NCBI GenBank assembly: GCA_004794655.1 | Contig: SMMW01000634.1 | Span: 3,072,501 to 3,136,500 of the forward strand | Reading direction: 5' to 3' | From: Marisa cornuarietis | Lineage: Eukaryota; Mollusca; Gastropoda; Architaenioglossa; Ampullariidae | Length of the DNA stretch: 64,000 nucleotides | Shown: one piece after another, positions 52,550 to 64,000 of the stretch | Numbering within the stretch: the stretch's first letter is position 1 | Layout: every line of letters begins with the position of its first letter | Notes under the pieces: generated by a model | What the model was told of the DNA's origin: nothing | What the model saw: the letters and a program-made list of their open reading frames with translations, nothing else | Databases searched by the model: none | Position numbers and translations under genes: made by a program

Positions 52550-52599
52550 TCAACAAAATATTTCTGATGAAAAAGTATTGAAATCCGTTTCACTTAGAT

Positions 52600-52650
<51 letters not shown>

Positions 52651-53316
52651 AAAAAGATAATATCTGATTTATAAGAATAGATGATGCAGGTACCTTCGTC
52701 GATAAAATAAGCTGGCAGGTTACCATTTTATTTGCAGTTGGACAGATGGTCATCTAACCAACACATACAACAAAGATAAATTTATATTACTACTATTAGC
52801 TTGTTTACTGAAACATTTCCCATTTGAAATGTTACAGCTGGTCTTGACAAATCTCCTCCGGTTATGTACAGCGTAGAGTGGACTCTCCTAGACCGGTACG
52901 AGTGTTTGGGAGTGCTCTATTTTAATTACATCTTTACAGGAAGACGATGATCTAGATGAAAAAGATTCTTGCCAGGTGAGACAAATCTACCAGACTCAGT
53001 TTCCAGCTCATTTATGATCACTCTGATTAGGTTTGCACAATCTAAAAGGACGTGATTTTCGTCCTTGCTAAAAATACAGAAGTGATAATGCATGATTCCT
53101 GCACCCAGACACTCAGTAGTCATCTAGTCGGTATTTGTCATATTCATTGCAAACGTCGTTTACGCCTTTTTTTGCAGATTGGGGGCAGTTAAAAAAAGTT
53201 TAGATGATCATTTAGATGATGGATGCGGAGAAAGTTTAAAACTGGGAGTGTATGCTTCAGTTCAGTTTTATCTTCCCTGGATGAAAGACGCAATGAACTT
53301 TTTGCGAAATATTTAA
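52550..53316 (+). pseudogene. Truncated pseudogene of the protease family (exons 10 and 11 remnants)
   Basis: The order of homologous pieces is intron 8 with its CAAT run (52550-52650), a jump to intron 10-like sequence (about 52700-52790), an exon 10 remnant (52838-52975) and an exon 11 remnant (53178-53316). Exon 10 reads GLDKSPPVMYSVEWTLLDRYE and then shifts frame before DDDLDEKDSCQ. Exon 11 has lost GDSGGP and begins with a near stop (IGGS-stop), but the end LKLGVYASVQFYLPWM...FLRNI-stop is clear. It is closer to copy 3 than to copies 1 and 2. It cannot encode a protease. Confidence 0.8.
52601..52650. repeat. (CAAT)n microsatellite
   Basis: Same locus type as 6039-6113 and 30983-31041. 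Confidence 0.95.
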
Positions 53317-53785
53317 ACTGTTCACATTCGCATCACATGACCACACACACGTGCGATGATGATTATTAACATCCTCCTCTCCACACCTACACGTACCAAC
53401 CATAGACATATACATACAGAACCACGAATGATAATTTCTTATAAATTCACGTGTTTTTTGGTCTATACAAAACTCTTGGCGGAAAAAATGTTTAACACAT
53501 CAAGAAACGTAACTCCTTCTTAAAGTGTGACAACATTAGGCATAGTCTTTATGCAGAGTTATGTCTCTTATATCCAGTCACGTCTGTAATCTTGTATTCG
53601 ACTTCAAAGCAGAATGACACCATCTCTAGTGTTTTTTCTGAGTCAGCGAATGGCTGATTTTTCAGGTAAAGACTGTGATGTAGAAGGCTTGGGAGGGGGC
53701 AGTTAACCGCTTATAGTAACCCTAGGCTATGGTCAAATATATCACAAAACAATACACATCAAAACCTGACTTTCTCTGGGTTGTG

Positions 53786-54074
53786 GGTGACCGGACACTT
53801 AATTCCCAGACACTTAATCCCCGACACTTAATCCCCTAGACATTTAATCCCCAGACACTTCATCCTCACAAATGCCCCCAATATTATAAATTTTGTAGTT
53901 TAAGTATTATTTTAATTTTCAAACTTATTTTGATGTTTACATGAAAATAATTATTTGAATTTGAATTAAATTTTTCATTTACTTCATAATTAAAATGTTC
54001 ATTCACTTCATAATTTCTTGAGTTGAAATTTCATTTTGAGGATTAAGTGTCTGGGGATTAAGTGTCTGGGCTTC
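53786..54074. mobile_element. Foldback/MITE with tandem cagacacttaatcccc units and 8-bp target duplication
   Basis: The left end has about five tandem units of (c)agacacttaatcccc (53793-53870). The right end has two units in inverted orientation (54037-54070). The octamer gggttgtg flanks the element at 53778-53785 and 54075-54082, which fits hAT-like insertion. The interior is AT-rich with no coding. Confidence 0.65.
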
Positions 54075-54082
54075 GGGTTGTG

Positions 54083-56199
<2,117 letters not shown>

Positions 56200-58591
56200 G
56201 CTTCTGTCCCCTGTTCCGTCCCATGGCCGCAGTCGGTGTTAAGCTCATCGTCGTCTTGGTCGCTTTTGGTGTCGTCACTTCCGCCGTCATAGGCGTGTCG
56301 GCCTACTTCGCAGGTAAGAATTACGTGTTGCATTTATTTTTTCAAAGTCGTGAGTAAACATGAAAACATAAACAGTCCTGTGACTAAGCGATTAGTATCT
56401 GCACCAGCTCTCTATTTTTATCTGGCTATTAAATAAATATTTTAACAAAGAACACTTAAATGACAATTGTGGATGAAGATGATAGGTGGTAAAGATGCTT
56501 TATGATGACGAGAGAGCTGAGCCGAAATGTTTACATCACCTGAACAATGTTAGGTGCAGCTTGAGAATAGGTAATCATCTCAAGATGTCATTTACGCGTA
56601 ATGGTCTATTTTTTATAATAGTAACAGTTTAAGCGGTCTTCTATATTTTTTGCTTTTAGAGTGTCATGTTAACCATGTTATTGAAATATCTTGATTTGTA
56701 AAGAAGAAAACTCATTTAAATGAAAAGATTATGGGACAAGGACTAATGAGCTGAAGAACTAATAAGCCTGTATAATTATTACAGCCCAAGGAGATAAAAG
56801 CGCAGAAGATGAAAGCAATGCCAATTCTTATCATGGACAGCAACAGGAAGGTATAATAATACTTACCAGCAGTTACAAATGTTCCAGAACGATTATACAT
56901 TTTTCTTTGTAAATAACCTATCAATAGTTTTAGATATTGTTATTGTATGAAAAATGTTTTTAATACTGAAAATCTGTTGTGTAAACACATTGTCTGTTAT
57001 GTCAAGATTATGTTGGGGGTTGGGATTAATTTCGAAGCGCCTTAAAAAATAGCAACCCTTAGGGTAGGCAGACCCGGCCACTGGTATTTTGCTGTTTCGT
57101 CTCAGGGATAGCATATTATAGTCTCTACGTGCTAATCAGCACTTGTCCCACGTCAGCTCATTTATCTCTCTTATCTGTATTCGACACTTAGTTCTTACTC
57201 TGGTCTTAGCTCACAGGAGGTGGTACCCTAGAATTTTGTTGAGGGTGCACCCATGATTTGCACCAAATCAAAACTATGTCCATGTCTAGACTACACAGTA
57301 TAAGTGATAGGGCTTCTTTAACAGTGTACTTGGGCGAGCAATGAAGAAATGCTCTTAAAATCTGTTCTCATATGGGATTCAATTGTTATTATATGTAAGA
57401 CACCAAACTGTTTTCTGTCAAACCATTTACCGTGCATACGTGTGATACATACTGTGCAGTTAACTGGCTTATTTGTCTGGAATTCCAAAAGCTGCCTTGT
57501 CGACAATGTCTACTAGAGACTTTGATACATTACTGATGACGAAAGACTGTCCAAACGTGTACCAAATATAGGACTGAGAGTGACTCCACAGTAGCAAACA
57601 ACATCTAATTTAATCGAGAATTTTTCCCGTCATTAATTTTCTAAAGCTACATATTAAGTTCCGATTGATTATCTTACTTCCATTAACCCCTTGACGCTCC
57701 GCCCGTTATAGTGACGTCACGACCAGTCCTATCACGACTTTGAGTGAGCCGCGGGAGGTAATGAAGTTATTTCACCTGAGTTTGAACAAATAACACATCA
57801 CGTGTTCAACAGCAACACTTTCATTGATTGTAGGTTTGTAACGAGAGATGGAGAAAAGAAGAATCTGGGGTTTGTGCAACCGATTGGGGAGTTCCCTGAA
57901 AGACTTAAAAGTGGACATGTAACAGCTTGAGAGGACTGATCCCTATTTGTTTTTTTGTCTTGCTTGATGTTTTCTTCGGTTATAAGAATTTGTTTCGAGG
58001 TGTTTGGGGCCGTTCCTTCCTTTTCCATCTCAGTGGCAGTTTCTTTTGACCAGAAGGGATCGGCGTCGGCGAATGCAAATAATTTCTTAAGTTGCATTAA
58101 AGGGGTAAAATCCTTGCTCGACAAGGAGCCATGTTTGTCTAAGGTTCGCCCTTTGGGTGGAGCGAGAGGCAAAATTACTAGTGATTATTTTTTCACACCA
58201 CGGCAAGAGGCACGGGGGACGATGTAAGGGACGGGAGTAGATGATCTATAAATAGGAGTAACTTTGGGTAAAAACTGTTTTATTAAAAAAGTGCAACGAG
58301 AGGCAGAGATGGCGAAAGAACGAGATGCAGCTGTGTAAATTCCCCGAAAGTTCCCAAAATGTCGTGTCGGTTCTTTATCAGATTTTTGGCGTTGCTATTA
58401 CTTTTTATTTGTGAATGTGTCATTGCAGATCCAGACTTTCGTGCGTCTGTGGTGTTGCTCCGACCCCGCTGGTCACATGAACTGAGTGACCCCGCGAGTC
58501 AAGCGTACAAGGATATTGTTACCAGCGCCGAAAACAATGTTAGACACTTCATCTCTCTCTCTTCTCTCTCCAACCTCCTCTCCTTCACCTT

Positions 58592-58651
<60 letters not shown>

Positions 58652-58833
58652 CTTACACGTATATATAATGCACACATCTTTATGCATACAAACATATCTA
58701 CACATATATACATATACACATAGATACACGTGTTCGCTTTTTTCCCTTTATTATCGTCACACATGGGTTAGTGCTTGTGCTTGTGTGTGGGTATTTTTCT
58801 TTTCATGTGTTCTCTCTCTCTCTCTCTCTGTGG

Positions 58834-58885
<52 letters not shown>

Positions 58886-60407
58886 ATATGTGTGTAAGAG
58901 AAATACAAGGTGAGGGTAAAAGTATCTGTAAAAAAAAGTTTACACGAAAATTTTACTAATATTTAAAAGTCTATCACTCTAATGTCACGACACAATTCAT
59001 ATATTAATAAGACAAAGAAAATGTGTCTAGAGGCGGAATACACACATATTCAAAGTTCCAAAGCATGTCACCTATTTCGGGCCTTATCTGCACCAATATC
59101 ATGCTTCTCTTTGCTAAACCTTCCTTCGTGGCTTGTACTCGATAACCTGATCGCCGTTTAGTCTAGTAATCCTATCACCAGCAGGTCGATCGATGTGGTC
59201 GATGACAAGAGAAAAATGCTTAGTTACAACAACATAGTATTGAACGCCGTTACTCAGATATCTCCCCTCCCCACTTCTATTTCTACCCTTAAAATAATAA
59301 ACCTTTTCCTTGAATCATGTTTCTATTAATATTTAACGTGTACCTGTGCAATGTTTTTATCAGTTTTTTTTTCTTTCTGATAAACAGGTAAACAAGATTT
59401 TTCTTTCGAGTTCTTTGGCTTCGTGCTTCAACTACACCCAAGTCGCCAACCTGACGTAAGAAACACACTCCTTGGAGCATGTATCAGCTTGTTCAAGATA
59501 GATAGTTGTTAGAGGGGAAAGGGGTGTCCATGAGTCTTTCAACATTCTGACAGCACTAATACTGAAAAGATTACTTTATGGCACTGTGCTATTGATCTTC
59601 CTAAACTGGGTGGGAAAAATAAGAGAGAGAGAGAGATGTGTTTGAGGACAAGGTCCGATTGCAATGATTTTAGGCGGAGAGAGTTTGTTGTTTAAGACTG
59701 GGCAGTACTTCATTCTTTACATTCAAAAGACTTGTTATTTGGAATCTGCCAAAGATTTTGCTCAAAGTTGGAAATCTTTATTATTAAATAAAATTACCCA
59801 CTCTCTCAATAATGTTGCATACGGGTTGGCCTTCAATGCGAACGTGCAGGTGCAAATCTTATGTTGGTTTTTCCGTGCGAAAATGTGGGTGAATTATCAC
59901 GTACTCCATTGTCGACAATGTGTTTGCTTTTATTCTATAAAATGGTATCCAAACCCCAACATCCCCGACTACATGCTGTTCTGCTCAGTTCAGTTCCACA
60001 TCCGCTAGAATAATAAAACAAAGAGATGAAAAACTGTCAAATATAATTAGAAATTTCGTTTTGCAGCTGTGAGTGTGTTATTGTGATTTGTGTCATTTAA
60101 TTCCAGGAACCGAGGCGGTTCAGTGTTAGTGGACTTGGACCTGCACTTTGTCTGCAAGAACCAGACAGCTTCCGATGCCATGAAAGCCTTTGACGAGGGG
60201 TACGCCTTCCTTCTGGTGACCAAAGACAACTCTCGTATGGCAACAATCAACAGCGGAACGTTTGAAGCTCGTCTGGTTCCGAAGCCACTGCCCACCACAA
60301 CAGCCATCATCTTCCCCACCTTCAGCACCATCACTACCACGACAACACCAACTAACACAACACCAATACCTGACACTAAGTGCCTTGATACTGAATCCAG
60401 TTGTTAA
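56200..60407 (+). CDS. Copy 4: membrane-anchored SEA protein without a protease domain
   Basis: Exons: 56200-56313 (anchor), 58429-58538, 59388-59455 and 60107-60407 (SEA plus C-terminus), with matching phases. The exon 3 equivalent is missing, but the phase 1 to phase 1 join keeps the frame. A likely start is ATG 56223 (cccATGGcc), giving MAAVGVKLIVVLVAFGVV... as a signal anchor. An upstream exon is possible. SEA motifs align with the other copies (DPDFRASVVLL, VNKIFLSSSLASC, VLVDLDLHFVC). The sequence GGSVLV at about 60114-60131 matches the SEA self-cleavage motif. The last exon runs on through a Thr/Pro-rich tail (TTTTTTPTNTT) to TAA at 60405, where the protease copies have a splice donor. 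No protease exon follows in the window. It is likely a small mucin-like surface or shed protein. Confidence 0.7.
58588..58650. repeat. (CT)n-(CA)n microsatellite
   Basis: In the intron after the first SEA exon of copy 4. Confidence 0.95.
58834..58881. repeat. (TG)n microsatellite
   Basis: Same intron as the CT-CA tract, about 190 bases on. The CA and TG runs could pair as a hairpin. Confidence 0.95.
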
Positions 60408-61525
60408 AATGCTCCGTTTATCCGGGCATCGCTTCTCCAGTGGCATTGTGTGGGTTTTGTAAGCGCGTGAACACAGTGCGTGTATCAATTCCCTTTTGTT
60501 TCAAGTTGAAAAAAATCTCTCGCCATTATCGCACATACGACAAATAATTTTTACAGTAGGGACTGGTCAATATGGGTTGTTAAAGGGTACGAAATTTTAA
60601 TTTTTATGGACACACGCAAACGCGCACCCACTCACCCACCCACACACACACAAAAACACATCACGATGATAACGACAATGACAGATTGATAATAAGGCAG
60701 ACATCAGAACTTGATTATCTCTTTAGCTTTCCTTGGGGTTTGGGTTGAGGACTTAACAGAGACAGGAATCGCTGCAGGAATCTGACAAAAACTTACAATA
60801 TGAGTGTTGTCTACTGAGTCATTCGCACCCGTAGAAATGTTATCGCCCATTACAAAGTCTAATAGTGGAGAGGCCGGCAGTCTTGAAAGGGTTGCTTGCC
60901 ACGTTTGCACTTAGGGTCGTAACACGCCGGGTACCAAGTTTTCTCCATTTCTTAAGTCTCCTACCCTCCTTCATCGCTTTCCTTTCTTTATAGTAAGAAG
61001 TAAACCCTCAGTGAAACCATATTTCTACCCACTAAACCAGCCAACGAACCATTTGGCGGTGAATAGGAAGCAGTTTAAACAATTTAAGAATGTAGCACAC
61101 TTTTAAGCTATTTCGATGAAGTATCCGAAATCAAAATCTTACCAGTTCACGTTTTGTCAAGGAATCCCATTTGATTTGAAATTTCGAACATGAAAGCCGT
61201 GGTTTTGTTTTCTATTTTTATTTTCATTCTATGTCAAAGTTTTCTTAGTATGCACTCTAAGAACATTTCGCGAGCTTACACTTATTGTCCAGAATATTCT
61301 GTGCACCACAGCTCATGTCTCATGGCTGTTGTTTGGACTGTTGAGCGATGTTCTTGGCTTAGGGCACAGGTTACATTTTCAATTATTTTAGTGGTGTTAG
61401 CCATTTACACAGGCAACACTGATCTCCACCATCATTTACAAATACATAACCGGTTACAGAATGGTATTTTTTTCTGGTTCCTCTGTAAGCCATGAACACA
61501 AGCATGACGCCTGTCTGGTCTCAGA
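60408..61525. other. Intergenic stretch between two convergent genes
   Basis: No exon recognised. A 101-codon frame at 61190-61495 begins with a hydrophobic stretch but has no homologue I know and no splice context. Confidence 0.4.
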
Positions 61526-62151
61526 TCACTGGTCAAGTAAGTTCATTTCGAGAAGTTCTCTGCGCTTCTTGATATCCTGAACGCCAGGAGGAACCCTAGA
61601 AATATTGCCCACACCGCTCCTAGTGTTGTCGTCGCTCGATGCGTGGTCAAAGTCGTCGAAGTGGTCAGCGCCCACAGTCAGGCAGCTGCGGACATCAGCT
61701 TCACGCAACGGTGCAGTGTCTCCTCTCCGCGTGGCGCAGCTTCCTGTATGACGGCGAAGTGTTCTGCCTCTCCGAGAGCATCGCGGACTACTACTTCCGG
61801 TCAGATGGTGCACGGCCGTCCTGACGTCGCGGGTCAGCACACCGATGTCCATCGCCACCACACACATGATGACCACAACAATAACGGCCACGCCCACAGT
61901 GCCCAGACCCTTGGCGGACGGGCGTTCATCGGGGGCGCTGGTCAGACGGCGCGTAGTAGAGGACAAGTTGTGGGGGTCCACCCACAGCGTGCTGGCCAGT
62001 TCCTTGGCCGCCTGTTGAGCCTCTTGCAGAGTGGACGGCGCGGAGGAGCTGATGTTGGGAGCGGCCTCCACTTCCTCGCACGGACAGTAGCACTCCGTGA
62101 AGTTGGATGCCATTGTTGTGATGTCGTACACCATGGTGCTGTGTGCACTAC
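61526..62151 (-). CDS. 3' exon of a single-pass membrane protein (unknown family)
   Basis: On the minus strand the frame is open from a good acceptor (tgtttcag at 62159-62152) to TGA at 61528-61526. Upstream exons lie beyond or are not recognised. In order it has a CYCPC cluster, three N-glycosylation sites (NFT, NIS, NLS), an APDERPSAKGLG stretch, a membrane segment (VGVAVIVVVIMCVVAMDIGVL), and a basic then acidic tail of about 100 residues that would be cytoplasmic. The pattern C-x-C-P-C, then APDxRPSA, then Gly-rich, then membrane recalls uncharacterised mollusc surface proteins that I have seen, but this is from memory. The GC content is higher than its surroundings, as expected for a real exon. 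Confidence 0.6.
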
Positions 62152-62404
62152 CTGAAACATGTCCCAAGAGTTCTTTAAAGCAGTCCAGAGCTTAGTCCCT
62201 TAATAGCTCCGGACGATACACAGAGCTTTCCACAGTGACAACAATTCTTCGGCTAACGTACATTTAGGAAATTTCGTTGCTCATATCATGACCGGTCTGT
62301 GATTTCAGCGCCAGAACTGTTATTTCTGTTATTTGATTAAAATAGAGGGTAATGCCTGTAGTAATTATATAAAACTATAATAAAGAGTTTTTATAACAAT
62401 CGTT

Positions 62405-63475
62405 TCATTTCAATCTGGGATTTATTGTCACTGATGACATGACCCTTGATAAACATGTTACAGCTGTCTGTCAGTCTGCCTATTATGAGCTCCGTAAGAT
62501 CAGTGCCATCCGTCACTTTCTCTCTACGCGCGCTACAAACACTCTTGTCTGTGCGTTTGTTCTTTCTCCACATCAAGGTGGGCGACAGCAACATCACCTT
62601 CACGTCATCTGTTAGGAATCTGGGATTTATTGTCACTGATGACATGACACTCGATAGACATGTAGCATCTGTCTGTCGGTCTGCCTATTATGAGCTCCGT
62701 AAGATCAGTGCCATCCGTCACTTTCTCTCTACGCGCGCTACCAACACTCTTGTCTGTGCGTTTGTTCTTTCTCGACTTGACTACTGCAACTCCTTGCTGG
62801 CAGGCTGCCCTGACTACCTCATTCAGAGACTCCAGAGAGTACAGAACTCTGCTGCGCGTCTGGTGCTTAGAGCAAGGAAAAGGGAGCATGTCACTCCTCT
62901 CCTTCGTTTCCTACACTGGCTACCCATCTGTTCTCGCATTCAGTACAAACTGTCTGTGCTGTGTTTTAATTTCTTTGCTGGCTCCTGTCCTGACTATTTC
63001 TCTGAACTTCTCATCCCTTACTCTCCGGCCAGACAATTACGCTCTTCGTCTGACGACAGTATCCTAACTGTTCCTGTCACCAGAACAACAACACATGGTC
63101 ACAGGACTTTTGACTACTGTGCAGCAAAACAATGGAACTCTCTTCCTTTCCATATCCGCCATCTTCCTACAATTGAATCTTTCAAATCTGCACTGAAAAC
63201 GCACCTCTTCCTTGAGCATTACTCCTAACACAGTCCACAATGCTCGTCCTTACCCCCCTTCCCTCTTGCTACTTTACCCATCACTATTTTCTCTGTTCCT
63301 GTTACCTGATGCCTTTTGTTATCTGTTTCGTCGTCAGTACTGTCGTTTTCTTTCGTCCGCTTTGTTCTGTGTCTACTTAGTCCATGTCTCTTCCCCATTT
63401 TAAGCGCTAAGAGCATGCTCTCTATGAGTGTGAATATGCGCTATACAAATCTTCATTATTATTATTATTATCATG
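62405..63475 (+). mobile_element. CR1/L2-like LINE fragment with internal duplication
   Basis: Same family as the elements at 10738 and 40714, in the opposite orientation. The frame 62446-63228 encodes the RT C-terminus (NLGFIVTDDMTLDRHVASV to LKTHLFLEHYS). The 3' UTR ends in an (ATT)n tail at about 63456. The segment 62405-62570 is repeated at about 62621-62780, so the start is duplicated or two truncated copies are joined. Confidence 0.85.
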
Positions 63476-63618
63476 ACAAACTTTATTATTAATACACATA
63501 CAAGGTTTACACAATGCCCTAGAGCGTGAGATTTCACTTATATTATACAACTCAGTTAGTTTCTGTTCACTTTGATCCTGTTCTTTTCTTGAAGCTAGTT
63601 CAGGTTTCTTTTTAACAG

Positions 63619-63680
<62 letters not shown>
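63619..63680. repeat. (TG)n microsatellite
   Basis: Pure TG run. Confidence 0.95.
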
Positions 63681-63681
<1 letters not shown>

Positions 63682-64000
63682 ACGGATCGACCCGTGATAG
63701 TAAGGGAGAAACTAGAGGTAGTTCCCTGCTAGGTTGTCAGGCAGGGCTAGTTTCCCCTTTACGCGAAAATATGAATGTGAGAATGAGAGTTAGTCCCCTT
63801 TAGGTATTAAGAAGCAATACTAGTCCCCCTTGAATGAGATTTGATGAATGTGAGTATGGTTCATAGTGCGACTGAGTAAAGTAGTCACCGATTTCCTGTA
63901 AGGCAACTGAGTTGATTGGATTTTTAGTCCCCGACCTAACGTCCTAGTGTAAGGACGTAGGAGATTGTACTGTGTGAAAGTGAGAGGGGAGCAGAACTAA
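63681..64000. other. Unassigned end of window with spaced tagtcccc motifs
   Basis: The motif tagt(t)cccc(t) recurs at least five times with irregular spacing. No coding frame is convincing. Confidence 0.35.

Noticed and set aside
57798..58227. Overlapping frames of 124 and 90 codons on opposite strands in the first intron of copy 4
   Set aside because: Possible transposon scrap, but I could not match either to a family with confidence.
58359..58913. A 184-codon frame as a single-exon gene
   Set aside because: After the SEA exon it runs through CT, CA and TG microsatellites. The splice donor at 58539 is the better reading, and only the possible alternative start is kept as a finding.
61190..61495. 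A 101-codon frame with a signal-like start
   Set aside because: No known homologue, no conserved pattern and no splice context. Such a length is expected by chance here.

Overview
This is a stretch of animal (metazoan) nuclear DNA, most likely from a mollusc and plausibly a gastropod. The evidence is short exons with GT/AG introns, very long simple-sequence runs, many 5'-truncated non-LTR retrotransposons of CR1/L2, Rex1 and RTE types, and a local array of secreted or membrane serine-protease genes. There are no bacterial-style operons. I saw no tRNA or rRNA genes and no CRISPR array. The species assignment is inference.

The core of the window is a plus-strand array of paralogous genes that share one exon plan: a short cytoplasmic tail, one membrane-spanning signal anchor, a SEA-like domain spread over three exons, and a trypsin-type (S1) protease domain over five exons. 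Copy 1 (1-7680) has open exons but has lost the catalytic His and Cys191. A decayed fossil copy lies between copies 1 and 2, with remnants at 16100-19241. Copy 2 (20828-32601) has a full catalytic triad. Copies 1 and 2 lie in a recent segmental duplication (1-9863 versus about 20833-35249). Copy 3 (38064-50437) is the only copy with a clean start and an intact 490-residue protein. A truncated copy 3-like pseudogene follows (52550-53316). Copy 4 (56200-60407) keeps the membrane anchor and SEA domain but ends in a Thr-rich tail with no protease domain. The last gene (62151-61526, minus strand) is a 3' exon of an unrelated single-pass membrane protein.

Mobile elements fill the spaces. One CR1/L2-like LINE family is present as a nearly full-length element in intron 2 of copy 3 (40714 to about 44660), as a nested pair at 10280-13262, and as an internally duplicated fragment at 62405-63475. 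A different LINE (13988-15855) is flanked by an unusually long direct repeat of about 280 bp. An RTE-like element (21836-23093) has a clear 8-bp target duplication. A Rex1-like element (28379-30361) sits just upstream of an exon of copy 2, and copy 1 preserves the empty site. Three inverted-repeat (MITE or foldback) elements lie at 18413-19064, 48504-48752 and 53786-54074.

Read together, the array suggests birth-and-death evolution of HAT/DESC-like type II transmembrane serine proteases, with divergence into an active protease, a likely dead protease homologue, and a protease-less SEA protein. The SEA self-cleavage motif is visible only in the protease-less copy.
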